Assembly (NCBI GenBank): GCA_022925895.1
Contig: JAKSYS010000205.1
Coordinates: 25,425-89,424, forward strand
Length of the DNA stretch: 64,000 nucleotides
From: Fragilaria crotonensis
Lineage: Eukaryota > Bacillariophyta > Fragilariophyceae > Fragilariales > Fragilariaceae
Direction of reading: 5' to 3'
Shown here: in pieces, positions 1 through 11,361 of the stretch
Numbering within the stretch: position 1 is the stretch's first letter
Layout: each line of letters begins with the position of its first letter
The notes under the pieces: generated by a model
Database searches by the model: none
What the model was told of the DNA's origin: nothing
What the model saw: the letters and a program-made list of their open reading frames with translations, nothing else
Program-made: the position numbers and the translations under genes

Positions 1-1690
1 TGTGATCAATTTGTACAGAAAGAGTTTACTGTACTAACAGCACTGGCAATATCATGTGCTTAGCTCGAGCGATTGCCCGAAATCACGTTTCTTCTCGCAC
101 CTTCCACATACAAATAATACCTAGCAGGAGTACGTGGCCGGACCTTCCAGAGGAGTGTCGCATTAATCATTAATGCCAAAGAAACAACAATGAAATACAT
201 GCATTACATGAAATGCAGCCTCCTTGCTCTCATTATTGCAACTCAGTACGCTTCTCACTCAGTTCTAGCAACTGGTGGTGCCTTCTTTACGAAGGCCGTG
301 GCATCTGGTGACGACGATTTGACGCTCGTTATCGGCTTCTCTAAGGGTAAAGATCCCATCAAGCTCTTCGTGAATGAAACTACTGATGGTGCTGTAAGCA
401 GTGCTTATAATGTTTCACTTGGAGCGGACAAAAGCATTGCTGTCTCCTTCAAGATCACGACACAAGTCGCCAGTGACGGTGCCACTTTCCCATGGATGAT
501 CTTTGTCGATGGCAAGGCCAGAGACGCCAAAACAAGACGCTGCTCCTTGCGCAGGGCAAGGAATCTCAACAGTTCCCGCCTGACACTCCTTAGCTCCAAG
601 AGGACATACATTCTATCCGTTCGCAGCCAAAGCGGTGTGAAGGATGCATATAAACTAGAGGCATTTCTCGTCGGGGACACAAACGGTGACTTGAAGGTGG
701 ACTCGTCAGATATCATCAAAAAGGAAAAGACCAGTGGCAATTGCCTTACTCGCGCAAACATGGGTGCCGTGATCACGCCTTTGGACTCTCAATCGTCAGT
801 AGTCGATATTGACATTTTCCTCGAGGATCCCGGTGCCCTGTCTTTGGTAAATTTGTCGGAAACAAGTTTCAATAGTATCCAAGGCCCACTAAGTTTTGCT
901 CTGGATGGGGCTGAATTTGAGCAGGCGGTTGCCGATGTGACGCTTTTCGTCAACGATGTCCAGGTTAAGTCAAATCTCATCACGGTAAAGTCTGCTCTGC
1001 TAACCGCATCCACCAACCTCAAGGATGGAAAGAATGATATCTATCTCAAGGCTTACGATAAGATTGGGCGACCACTTTTTCTCAAGAAGACCATCTGGGC
1101 CGGTGACAACATTATGACAGTGAAATTGGTCGACGCTTTCACCGGCCTTCCTTTTAAGAAGCCGGCAACCGTTACTGCCACCTTGGTTGATGACGTTTCG
1201 ATCACCAATCAAGTTGTGATCCTCAGCGGAGATGGAAGCGCTGCATTCAGTCGTTTGCCTTATCGTACTATACTGCTTGATCTTATTGGCAATAATGGCG
1301 AACATGGCACTGCAGGTGGAGTGCCGTCGGCAACAGGCACTAATCTAGCGGTCTTCAGTTTTGTGGGTCCAAGCGTCGTAAATAATAATGACTTCAGCAA
1401 GGGATTGGACGGGTGGGATATCGCGATGAATCCTATCGCCGCATCGATTACACAGCACATCGAGGATGCTGGACCACCTGCCGGAGTTCGCCGCCGCGGA
1501 CTTGTTGATGTGGTCAACAACGATCTTGTGCTATCGACTTCTGATGTAGGGCCTGTCTTTGCACGCCGAGAATTCACGACGAAGCCGGGGGTTACGGAAG
1601 TCAGATTGCGATACCGTTTTGTTACTTTGGAAATCCCAGGAGGTTATTTTGGTTCTACATATAATGACTACTTTTCCGCTTCAGTCACCA

Positions 1691-1706
1691 GCAAGAAAGC
1701 AAGAAA
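1691..1706 (+). repeat. 8-bp tandem duplication causing a frameshift
   Basis: GCAAGAAA occurs twice back to back. The extra 8 nt shifts the secreted-protein frame, which stops at 1731. With one unit the upstream and downstream frames become continuous (…SVTSKKVFGEINSMNS…). Confidence 0.85.
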
Positions 1707-2577
1707 GTCTTCGGGGAGATTAACAGTATGAACTCTCTCGGCTTGAACGCCTTTGACCTAAACTCAGGTTCCACGAACTGGCGCGAGGTATTGGCCCCTG
1801 TCTCATCCACAGGTGACGTTATCTCAGTCGTTGTAAGTGTTGCCAATGTTCGTGATAGCGCCTACGACTCTGCCGTATTCGTCGATTTCGTAGAGGAAAT
1901 CAGCAATGACGGTCTGGAGGACGTTAAGCTCGAATGGAGCCCTGATGAGGGAGGTTTGGCCCTTACGTACAAGGTGGTAGCAACTCTCACCAAAGACGTG
2001 CCAGTCACACTTTATTGGGCCTCCGGCACTGGCGCTTCTGACCGCATTGGCGGTTCCTTCTTCACAACCATTGCAGTCAGTGGGACAGCCCCTGGATCAC
2101 ACGGGCCAATCAATGTCGCAGGAACGTTGCTGGAGGCAAACCCTGATAGTACGACTCACATCCAGGCAACTGCCGGTGATGGCACAAGCACATACTCCAT
2201 TACCGATGTTGCTGTTGTTGCTGGAGCAAATGCCGATATCTCAGAGGTGCCGACTAGAATGCTGGACATTGTGAAAGACGGACTTCGTGCTGCTGGTCAG
2301 CCCAAAGGAGTTATTACAAGTACAACACGCTCGCCAGCAGATCAAGCCCGAGCAATGTTTGGCAACCTCATCAACGCTGGAAGAACGGTGGCGGAAAACG
2401 TGGAGCAACAGCGTGCCCTCTACGGAGGATATGGAGATATGGTGATCGATGTATTCGTGGAAAAGGTGATTGGTCTTAATCTGAACGGGATCATTAATTC
2501 AAGAGCAACTATTGAAGCTGCCATGGAAACGAAGATCAAGGAGGTAGGACCCGGAAACGTTTCCAGGCACTGTGGAG

Positions 2578-2843
2578 CAGAGACGGGAATTTCTGAAAAT
2601 ATCAAACCCATGGTACTCACGTAAAGACGCTCACGGAAGTACCAGCAGAACCCATACGATCTATTCCACCTAAACCCACCCAAACCCAGTAGTTAGTACT
2701 GACTAGATGACTACTCGGTAGAGTCAGTTTTTTGTTATGATTTGCCGGAACCCACCCATGAAACTGTACCTAAAACGACCCAACCCAATGGGTTTGGGTG
2801 GGCCGTGGGTTTGGGTGGGCTGGGTTTGAAATTCCCGTCTCTG
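2578..2843. mobile_element. 266-bp hAT-type MITE
   Basis: Perfect 16-bp terminal inverted repeats, CAGAGACGGGAATTTC (2578-2593) and its complement (2828-2843), are bounded by an identical 8-bp direct repeat CTGTGGAG (2570-2577 and 2844-2851). An 8-bp duplication and CAG-starting TIRs are hallmarks of hAT elements. The interior has no coding capacity and carries subterminal (A)AACCCACCC / GGGTGGGTTT repeats in both orientations, as expected for hAT transposase subterminal binding sites. It interrupts the upstream secreted-protein gene, whose frame resumes exactly after the second target copy. Confidence 0.93.
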
Positions 2844-3003
2844 CTGTGGAGACCCAACACAGATCAGTGTAATCGACGTGGGTGCAGCGGCCCTACCGGG
2901 TTTGCTGGGAGAGAGGTTTGTGGCAAGTGTCAAAACACGCGTGAAACTGATTGACGAGCGAACTTCAAACAGCTGCTTTCATATGGAGCTCGTTCTCTCA
3001 TAA

Positions 3004-3640
3004 AAAGTTTCGCTTGATTGGCAGCGCTCGCAGCTCGAGTAAATACGGCTGCGATAAATGTATGATAGCGTGGACGGGGAGGTATTCGAGTACTAGCTTG
3101 TACGGGAAACGGTGCTGGTATGTATGTACGTCATCGAACATGAGGACGCCAGCAGGAGATTTCGGAATTCCTAGGAAATCTGGAATTGCCACTTATTCAG
3201 TTGTAGGGTTACACATCTATACGTCAATTGAAAACTGAAAATTCTTTAATATATTTAAAATTGTCCATGTTCATAGTGATGTCGATATAAATTCCGAGTC
3301 TTGTCGAATCAGTCGGATGAGTCGGCTGTTAATAGTTTCGTCGTACCGTTGTCTGGCGTACTGTCGTGTCAATTTGTGTGTTGTATGTGGTTTTCCTCAT
3401 TTCTCCTTTTGTGCTCACAAGGCTAGTGGAACTAAATAGATGGCATCGGAATCTGGTCCTAATAGTTTTGTCTCTCTCTCATGGTTTGTCTTGCGGTGTC
3501 CGTCCCGTGATAGTCATCTAGCGGGGTCCGTCGCGTCGTTGTGAGTTGACCTGGTTTCCGCCATTTTCCGGTTGTCGTTCGTCCGCAGGATGATGAGCGA
3601 CTGTGAAGAAAGTTTGTCGATTCGTCATACGCGTGGCAAC
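3004..3640. other. Intergenic, no gene recognised
   Basis: This stretch holds short TC/GT-rich runs and no convincing coding frame, RNA gene or repeat. It is the 5' flank of the first E-family element. Confidence 0.6.
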
Positions 3641-3701
3641 CCTAAGGGGACGGGATTCAAACTAGATGAAATATCCTCAAGTATATATATTTTACTTGAT
3701 A

Positions 3702-3792
3702 CATCAGAGCCATTTACATAGGTGAATTTGCATCGGGAGCTGTTTTTCTGCATCAAGAGCCACTGATAACAGGAAATATGCATTGGGAGCTA
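3702..3792 (+). promoter_or_regulatory. E1 iteron array (CATCRGGAGC class)
   Basis: Four related 10-12-mers begin at 3702 (CATCAGAGCC, one base short), 3731 (CATCGGGAGC), 3751 (CATCAAGAGC) and 3781 (CATTGGGAGC). The same array occurs in E6, E8 and E11 with 31-20-33 bp spacing. It is a candidate binding site for the element-encoded zinc-finger protein. Confidence 0.75.
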
Positions 3793-3874
3793 CGGATTGC
3801 TTCTGTAGACTCTGGTATCCATGAATTCAAACTCCATACCATTCATCCCTTGGCAATCACAATAAAATCATACC

Positions 3875-4905
3875 ATGCTGCCGATTGCAACATCCAGGAA
3901 GCGATGCGCATCGGATGGGATACATTTGCCAGCATTGATTGAAGCAAATGGCTTTGCTTTCAAGAATCCTTCTCCTGTTGTCCACCCCATCATGACTATC
4001 CAAGAAGTTTTCACATTCTCTCCGTTTGGTCTAGGCTGTCGACAATGCATTCGGTCCACTTCAATTCAGTCAGACGAGATCCATTCAACTTCACCTGAAA
4101 AACATGGTATGGACAGTAGGGTTTTACAGTCCATTCTCTCCTTGAAGAATATAAAAAGGAACTACTTCATGCAAAGGCTTTGGGAAGTATCGATCCGTAT
4201 CGGAGCGACAGCAAGACCTATGCTGGATTTTCTTGTGTGTGTGGTCAATCCTTTGTAAAGATTGGAAATGCAAATCGACACTGCAAGACTGTGGGTTGTG
4301 ATTCTTCAAAACTACAGAAAGTTGATCTCATCAAGCTTTGCTGCGGCAGGTATGTGACTCATGCTAAAGTCACTTCATTTTTCAACGAATCACCACACAA
4401 TTCAAAACAGCAATTTGATTATTGTGAGGCAAGAGCTGTGCTTTTTCCTATTCTTCCAAAACGGGAAAAACAGGATCATATGTACACACATATGTTTACA
4501 CCCCTTATTCATGGATGCGGTGGTGGCAAACAATTTGTCCAGAAGATAAAATCCGACTTTTCTTCGATCCATTCATCACCGTGCTCATCAACTGAGTTCT
4601 TGTTGGTTCAAATCCACAAGCATGCTGAGGATTGGCTCCTTAAGTTCGTGCAAAAAAATATATTGATGGTTCCTGGCAATCTCCGCGCTGGACTTCAAAC
4701 ATTTGAAGGTGGTGAAATAGAAGAGATATCACATCGTTGTACCTACACAATGCAACACGATCCACGGAGTTTGCTTCCAGAGTTGAAAAAGCTTTTATCC
4801 TTTTCTTACAGACGAGGTCTCTTTGCATCGAGAGGCTTTGACACAAGCAATGCCTTTGCAGTGCCCTACTTTTTGAAGGACTTGTTGCTTGAAGTCCCTC
4901 AATCG
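3875..4905 (+). pseudogene. E1 helicase protein, N-terminal part (OrsD-like zinc fingers)
   Basis: The start MLPIATSRKRCASDG is shared with E11. The module FTFSPFGLGCRQC…H (CxxC…H) followed by FSCVCGQSF…NRHCKTVGC resembles the double degenerate C2H2 pattern of fungal OrsD domains, which are often fused to telomere-linked RecQ helicases. The conserved stretch LQKVDLIKLCCGRYV follows. Small indels relative to E5 and E6 shift the frame near 4080-4180. The frame is then cut at 4905 by the CMC transposon terminal repeat. It probably acts in DNA binding by the element's own protein (inference). Confidence 0.7.
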
Positions 4906-4940
4906 CATCAGGGACTCCTGATCTGTAGTATATAAATAAT
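4906..4940 (+). repeat. Left terminal inverted repeat of the CMC-like transposon
   Basis: CATCAGGGACTCCTGATCTG and the following TAGTATATA are mirrored at 31121-31155. Mismatches are at TIR positions 11, 14, 30 and 32. Confidence 0.9.
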
Positions 4941-5218
4941 GATTTATAATAATTTATAAATATTTCGCTGGCTTTTTTTCAAATAATCTGCGATTCTTAC
5001 CTATAAATTTCTGCAGACGGAATTACAAAAATTAACTTTTTTATATAGAACCGTTGTGGATTATTATGTACAACATATTTGGACATATTGGTTCTGGCTA
5101 ATATTTTCAATTTATTCCGCGGGTTTCAGGGGGGGGAAGGGGTTTGACGTGTATACTGTATTGCTTTACTGTAAATTTTACACACTGCTGTTTATTGTAC
5201 ACCATCACCACTACCATA
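4941..5218. other. AT-rich subterminal region
   Basis: AT-rich sequence lies between the left TIR and the stop of the minus-strand gene. No gene is seen; it is the 3' flank/UTR of that gene and the subterminal zone of the transposon. Confidence 0.5.
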
Positions 5219-6729
5219 CTACAATGCAACAGCACCAGGCAATTCGTCCCCGGCGGTGCCCACGGCAGCATGTGCCAATAACTGTGCAATGTTGAAATCA
5301 TTGTACACGAGTACAACTCGATTCTCAGGTGCAAGTTCCTCATCATTTCCTCCCGGATTCCTTGTGTCTTCCTTGGTGTACTTTCTGATCATTTCATCTT
5401 TGAACATGATGTCAAAATTTTCACCATTTGCTTGTCGGTCCCGTGCCACATCAACCAGAAGAGCATTCATTCGCTCTTTTCCTTCATCTGTCCATCCACG
5501 CTTGAGTCCTTTTGCCTTTCCAGTATACCTTGCATCCTCTTCATCGGCAGCTGTCATATCTTCCTGGCCTTCTTGTTGTTGCCGAACCCATGCCCGGTTC
5601 CACTTTGGCACATACGACTCGAGACATAACAAAAGAAATGCCTCATCCGTATACGTAAACCATTCTGACAATGGTTTCGTCATTCGGTTCTCCACATACC
5701 TCTTGCGCCCAACCACTGCCCTTACAAGGCAGTCTAACAACTCAATATATGCAGCCCTCGAAGCGCTTCTCCTCATCCCCTTGATGCTGTCCAAACTAAA
5801 TTCCCGGTTTGTGACTTCTAGTATGTTATCTGTTGTAAAAGTGTGTTAGAAAAATGCAGTGATCACAAGAAGATCCAATCAGCTTCGACTTACCATGAAA
5901 TCTAGTTTTGATTGCCTTGATGACATTGTTTCGATTTGTTTTGAGTTTAGTATGGACTGCCTTCTTTGCGCCCATCCACCAACGTTCAACATTCTCGTCC
6001 TGCACCTTCATTTTCTCAGCCATGAACCTGCAGATGGATTCCGGATCGTTGCTGAAAGCAAGTTCATGATCAACATTTGCAAACTTAATTTTAGGAAAGA
6101 CATTCTCCTTCACACACTTTTCGAGCAACCAATCCCTTCCCACAGCTGTCAGTCTGTTTGTGCCATACTGCACTGGCTCTTGAACTTGGCCAGCAGCTGC
6201 CGCCACCGGAACATTCGCAACAGCACCGGGTTCTTCCTCCTCCTCGTAAGGTTCTTCATCATCATCGTCGTCGTCACCGCCATCGTCGTTGCCAATTGGA
6301 TCATCTGTGCCAGTGTCAGCAGGGTTAGAAAAAGAGCCTTCGCATCAGACGAGCAGCATTAGCACCAGAATCACCCGCATGAGAAACATGTGTAGCACCC
6401 GCAAGTCGTTGACGAGTCCTTGTGGATGGTGAATCATTGTCACCCTCACGTCGACGACGACGACCACTACCACTACCATGATCACGGTTGGAACCCAATT
6501 GCATTGCAAGCTGAATTTGTCGTCGTGTTCTTGTTGCTGGAGAATCGATGAGTCCTGCGGCCACATCATCTGCTGCCGCAGCAGCAGGCGGAGGAGGCGG
6601 AGGTGGAGGTGGAGGTGGAGGAGGAGGAGGAGGAGGAGGAGGACCAACTCTCCCTCTTTGACTGCCTCTGCCCCTCCCTCGGCTACCAGTGCGACCTCGT
6701 CCTCGACCACCTCTCGCTCTGCCGGCCAT
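5219..6729 (-). pseudogene. Spliced RGG/polyproline protein of an uncharacterised transposon-associated family
   Basis: Exon 1 starts at ATG 6729 with an Arg-Gly-rich segment (GRARGGRGRGRTGSRGRGRG), then a proline run and an acidic run (about 6240-6290). It continues into a conserved block, LTAVGRDWLLEKCVKENVFP, IKFANVDHELAFSNDP and NNVIKAIKTRFHG. A 64-nt intron with GTAAGT donor (5893) and ACAG acceptor (5830) joins it in frame to exon 2, which ends at 5219. One net 1-nt frameshift near 6330-6345 separates the RGG part from the rest. The RGG box suggests nucleic-acid binding. I recognise the core as a recurrent diatom family but know no function. It lies inside the CMC transposon, so it may be a passenger or accessory gene. 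Confidence 0.68.
5830..5893 (-). other. 64-nt spliceosomal intron
   Basis: GTAAGT at the donor and a pyrimidine-containing tract ending ACAG at the acceptor. Removal converts codon G|GT to G|AT and keeps one frame across both exons. Confidence 0.8.
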
Positions 6730-6981
6730 GATCAAGAAGCACCTGTGGTTATGTTTGTGTTGTGCAATTCTCAGCAACTTGTACAATATTCTTGATCGTG
6801 AGTCTTGACGAAGCAAGACATGAAAAATTAAGCACATGCTTTTCAAAAATCTGTATATTACGTAGGGAAAGATGCAGTATACTGAATAGTGAACAGAAAG
6901 ATGCATATCGTGTGTACACGAGCGATGAAGGTGGTCAAATATGTATGACTTCTGGAGTACTTTAACTTGCATGTTATACAT

Positions 6982-7925
6982 TTACGCTATAAAGAATGGA
7001 ATTCATTTACCGAATGATGCTATTTAGAGATATATATGTACATTTTTCAAACATAATATGTGTTTGCATATAATTATTTATGTTCATTATACATTGTATA
7101 CTATGTATGATTTGTGACATGCAAGGCAGTGTATATATGTATGTATACTAGTATACAAGGAGCAGTCATCAACGAAGTGTTGGGGTACTTAGGTGAACTA
7201 CCGGTAGAGCGATCGTTGTAGCCTGTGTGTATCCTGCATGACATTTGGGAGGACTATAAGACATCGTAATTCCAGTGTGTATCCTAGTAGTAGGGTGGAT
7301 AAATTGTGTTGATGTGACAAAAAATCAACGCTCATAGTAGTGTCATAGTATTGTTTATGTTCAGTATACGTTTCTATTGTATAGTAAACTTCTCACAGCA
7401 TACTTAGGCAAAGTAGCCGTTTCACTATGCTTATTCTGTATAACATCATATATTTGCAACAGCATACTAGCTAAGTCCAAGTAGCCGTTTGATCATTCAA
7501 TGTTGAATAAAATAGCTATATATATTCGCAACACTGGTGTACCGACTTAGGCCAAATATGCGTTGGACCAAAGAGCGAGTCATCAAGCACTAGAAACAGT
7601 CGTTCATTGGACAAATGTCTAAATGATAAACAAGACAAAATTGGTCTCCCATTCCACATGTATATCCATGAGCTATATATATATTTATTTATAGATATAT
7701 TGCATAGACGATTGTGCTTCGTGATTATGTTCATTGATGTATAAATTCTTGTAATGATTGCGCTTCACAAGCATAGTGGTTGAGTCTCCCCATTGCTGCT
7801 TGTGACATACGTGAGTACGTAGTATGTATTCTACTAGAGTATGGTTTGGGCGATCCTGAAAACTCTTTTTAGTCTATTTTCGCAACAACTGAAACACATC
7901 CGCTCCTCAGTGCGAAAGACATCTC
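6982..7925. other. AT-rich non-coding spacer in the CMC transposon
   Basis: Many TATATA/TATGTA runs and a short diverged repeat (AAGTAGCCGTTT at about 7410 and 7480) are present. No coding frame is convincing. It is probably the intergenic promoter region between the RGG gene and the dioxygenase gene. Confidence 0.55.
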
Positions 7926-7984
7926 ATGTCATCATTCATTGCCTTTCGCAAACCCTCTCTGCCCTTGAGCCCGAGCAACTTTGA

Positions 7985-8760
7985 CAACACCTTGCAGCTG
8001 ATCTCGCGACGCTGGAATCTTTTGTGTCGACCCACGTTCGCTGGCCTCCAATCTCCTTCTGGCTTTGTGTTTTACACATATAAAGCTCAGCCGAAGAAGA
8101 TTTTGTTGTCGGCGTGTGGTTGGAACAAGACAACCCGGGTTGTGGATTTCTCGTCCGTCGCTGGTTTCTCGACAAGTTTCGCGACGCTGGAATCTTTTGT
8201 GTCGACCCACGTTCGCTGGCCTCCAATCTCCTTCTGGCTTTGTGTTTTACACATATAAAGCTCAGCCGAAGAAGATTTGGTTGTCGGCGTGTGGTTGGAA
8301 CAAGACGACCAGGGTTGTGGATTTCTCGTCCGTCGCTGGTTTCTCGACAAGTTTCGCGACGCTGGAAGCTTTTTGTGTCGACCGACATTCGCTGGCCTCT
8401 AATCTCCTTCTGGCTTTGTGTTTTACACATATAAAGCTCAGCCAAAGAAGACATTGTTGTCGGCGTGTGGTTAGAACAAGACGACCAGGGTTGTGGATTG
8501 CTCGTCAGTCGCTGGTTTCTCGACAAGTTTCGCAACGCTGGGAGCTTTGTGTCAACCCACATTTGCTGGCCTCCATCTCCTTCTGGCTTTGTGTTTTACA
8601 TATATAAAGCTCAGCCAAAGAAGATTTGGTTGTCGGCGTGTGGCTAGAACAAGACGACCCAGGTTGTGAATTTCTTGTCAGTCGCTGGTTTCTTGACAAG
8701 TTTCGCGACGCTGGAAGCTTTTGTGTCGACCCACGTTTGTTGGCTTGTGGTTAGAACAAC
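7985..8760 (+). repeat. Five tandem ~175-bp repeats, each with a TATA-like box
   Basis: Successive units are marked by GCGACGCTGG (GCAACGCTGG in the fourth) at 8006, 8181, 8356, 8532 and 8705 (periods 175, 175, 176, 173). The first four units contain TTTTACAYATATAAAGCTCAGCC, a TATA-box-like core, and a GTTGTCGGCGTGTGG segment. The array ends about 40 bp before the first ATG of the dioxygenase-like gene. Open frames across it are by-products of the repeat. Confidence 0.88.
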
Positions 8761-8800
8761 ATCCAGGTTTTGGATTTCATTCTTACTTGCTGCTGGTGTC

Positions 8801-11342
8801 ATGACGGAGACTGCAGGTTCAACTGCTTCCTGTTCATCAATGACAATGAGGGAATGGTTTGAGGATTCATCTTCGGAGGGCGAGGCACCAATTCGAGTCA
8901 GGCTAATGAAGAATGGGGGGAAGAAGAAATCAACATCAAGTATGTCGTTGAAGAAGGAGCGGAAGAGGAAGGTTGAGCTGGACAAGGAGAAGAAGATTGA
9001 GCAAATGCGTGAGATTCGGGTTGTTGTGAAGTTAGAATTGAAGAACTTTACGTCATCGAAGGGTACCTTGACGGCTCATGTTGCCTGTGGGTTTAGTAAG
9101 AGCGATGGATTAAGTGCTAGTAGGCGATGCAATAAGAAAGGAAGCAAAGGTCAACAATTGGCGTCAACGTCCGGTTCGTTCTGGTGTATTTCAACGGACG
9201 CTGCCTGGTGAGCTCTCCCGGGTCATCATTGTTGCCACGAAAGTTCGATCTGTGCCTACGGGTGATGCCAAAGTGAAGAAGACAAGAACATTAAAGGCAG
9301 TGAAGGCGACGAAGCAGATCATCAGGGAAACGGAAGGTTTGGATGTTGATTTGCTTCGCGCTGGAAGAAGATCATGGAAGACGGTGAAGGCTGCAAGGAA
9401 AACCCTAAAGGAATCGGGAGCTTTGTCAGGTCCTTTACTTCGGCAGCACCCATCGCTTGCTTTGGCAAGCCACAATCAAGTTGCCAATGTGATAGCGAAA
9501 TGTTTGCCTTTGCAGTCCGTGGAAGCTTTTCTTTTGAAGTTCAACTCTTTTCGACCACCTCCTCTCCAAAAGCAAAGGAAGCCAAGGAGACGAAAGAAGA
9601 ACAGGACGGCATCTGTTCCAGTGGACCCAATGGCATCTGTGCCAGTACCCCTACCGGCACCGGCATCATTGCCGTTTTGCGATGAAACTATTGGCAAGAC
9701 TCCTGTTCAATGGGTTGACTCAGGCCTCAAACATGCTTTTGGTGATGACCACGTCATGCTCAAACGTTGCCAACATCCCGATGAAATGTACAGTCTTGGA
9801 GAAAGTCATTCTGATCTGGATGTTGTTGTTATGGATTGCATTCTCTCGAGAGGTCGTCCTGTTATTGAGATGTACAACAAGAAGAAAGGCAAAGATGCAA
9901 CCAGGGATGCTCCTGTTGCTCCTGTGCAAGCATGTCTGCTCGATGATGTGGATGCCGTGAACTTAGCAATTGCTGTCCGAGATGGAAATGCTTTTAATTA
10001 TTGTCCTTCTGCAAACAACAACAGCGACGAGTTCTACCGTGCCTGCATTGTCATCCTTCCCCAAGCTGGGGTATTCTATTGTCACAGGGAGCGCCGCTCT
10101 CTATTGACGGGGCTACTGAATTCACATGTGCCAATGGATATAAACTGGTTGCGACTTCGGCGTGACTCCCCCAACAACTGCTTTGGAAATGGGTCTTATG
10201 TTTCACGACTTGTAAATGCGAAGAAGTGCTCCATTTGGAAATGGAGTATTCGCCGTTCAGCCACAAATTTGCTGCCATTCCCTCATGCAATCCCGGGGCT
10301 GAGACCCAGATCACTTGTGAGAGTGGTTCACCGCACAAGGCAACTGGCGGACGAGGAAGGACCTGGACTCCCACCTGACTACATTGTGGGCGAGGGGGAC
10401 AACTTGTCAAATGCCGATGAAAAGTCCGGGGCCAAATTATTCCAAGAAGCCTTCTCGCGTTCGATGTCAGCCAGACTGGGAGGTCGCCACTATGCGCCGG
10501 GATTTCTACACATGGGACAGAAAATTGACCCGTCGACAACGTGGGTCATTGATCCGAAAGAATTCAGTGAGCTTGACTTGGAGTGTCATGTGACAATACC
10601 GCCCTCGACCGATGGTCAACTCCCTTTCGAGCGCCTTTCGGTTGTGCAGATTCGCTACCTCCCGCACATTGTTGGATCGGGTTGCGAGGAACTTCTGACC
10701 GACATCAATAAGCATTGTCGCATGGTGTCACGTGAAAGGGGCAGTTCTGGTGCTCGTGCTGGCAATGGTGACTTTGGAGGGATGCATCCAATTGGGAGAC
10801 GCATTGACAAGTCTTGGAATAGTGTGCAGTACGTAACATCTTCAAGTGAGGAAGCAATCCCGGTGCTCTCGAAAGCCGTGGACGCCGCGTCTATACTTGC
10901 ATCTGTTGCCATCCCGGCGGCCCTCAGGGTGATGCAGGACTTCGAAAATGATTCTGGGATGCAGCACGCTCGGGGTATGGAGGGGGGCCGATGCCGTGTT
11001 ACCCTGAGCATGGACTTGTCGATCAATTTGGCAAATTCGTCTCATTTTGACGTAAATGATGCAAGTCAGGGGTTCACCATCTGGACCGAAGACTATCCCG
11101 GCAGCACCGAAGATTGGTACTTTGTTCTTCCGAACATGAAAGGCAAATTTCCTGGAACGGATCGCGAATACGCCGGAATTGCAATCAAATTGTCTGATGG
11201 TGTCCTTATTGGATGGGATGGCCGCTTGATCCGACATGGAACATCCATGGTGGGTGAACGTGTCGGAAATATCTATGGTAATTTCTTCGCGGCCAAAACA
11301 CGGATCATCCAGTATGGGATGTCACAGTTACCAAAAGCCTAA
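8801..11342 (+). pseudogene. 2-oxoglutarate/Fe(II) dioxygenase-like protein carried by the CMC transposon
   Basis: The product is about 845 aa if one frameshift at about 9112 is ignored; from 9114 the frame is open for 742 codons. The N-terminus is Lys/Arg-rich (KKERKRKVELDKEKK), then basic and Pro-rich linkers follow. The C-terminal ~110 residues have a double-stranded beta-helix signature: SSHFDVNDASQGFTIWTE (HxD), GIAIKLSDGVLIGWDGR, and distal LIRHGTS followed by YGNFFAAK. This fits the dioxygenase fold that includes TET/JBP enzymes, which oxidise modified bases. TET/JBP genes carried by Plavaka/KDZ transposons are known in fungi, so base oxidation is a reasonable guess. The substrate is unproven, and a protein or RNA hydroxylase is possible. 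It converges tail to tail with the transposase (20 nt between stops). Confidence 0.66.
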
Positions 11343-11361
11343 TGTTATTCCAATTACATTT

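Larger units (their letters stand above)
190..3003 (+). pseudogene. Secreted protein with dockerin-like loop and M15-peptidase-like C-terminus, doubly interrupted
   Basis: The start at 190 gives a hydrophobic N-terminal signal peptide (about residues 8-27, LLALIIATQYASHSVLA), so the product is probably exported. Around residues 160-172 is a calcium-loop-like DTNGDLKVDSSD motif resembling a dockerin/EF-hand loop. The C-terminal part (2250-3003) has the spacing of a D-Ala-D-Ala carboxypeptidase (M15)-like fold, with TTRSPADQARAMF followed by VSRHCGDP and VIDVG, a degenerate version of the SxHxxGxAxD metal site. The frame breaks near 1691-1706 at a perfect 8-bp tandem duplication, and removing one unit mentally rejoins the two frames. 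It is broken again by the MITE at 2578-2843, beyond which the same frame resumes and runs to TAA at 3001-3003. The two lesions are independent, so this was a real gene lost recently or mis-assembled. The substrate is unknown, and catalytic activity is doubtful because the zinc ligands are incomplete. Confidence 0.72.
3641..4905 (+). mobile_element. E1, 5' part of a helicase-bearing E-family element
   Basis: It starts at the family 5' boundary CCTAAGG, followed by a TTCAAACTAGAT-like motif, TCCTCAAGTATATATAT and TTTACTTGATA. It then has four iterons of the CATCRGGAGC class at 3702, 3731, 3751 and 3781. The coding part matches E6 and E11 nearly base for base up to 4905, where the CMC transposon interrupts it. 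The remainder resumes at 31156-31158. Confidence 0.88.

Noticed and set aside
5056-5346. Short frames on both strands near the CMC left end
   Set aside because: AT-rich or overlapping the real minus-strand exon, with no start context or motif.
6345-6795. Leu-rich and Arg-rich frames opposite and beside the RGG gene
   Set aside because: They are shadow readings of the polyproline and RGG codons.
7926-8699. Open frames of 60-208 codons on both strands across the 175-bp repeats
   Set aside because: They arise from the repeat itself (period not a multiple of three), show no family motifs, and occur in several frames at once.
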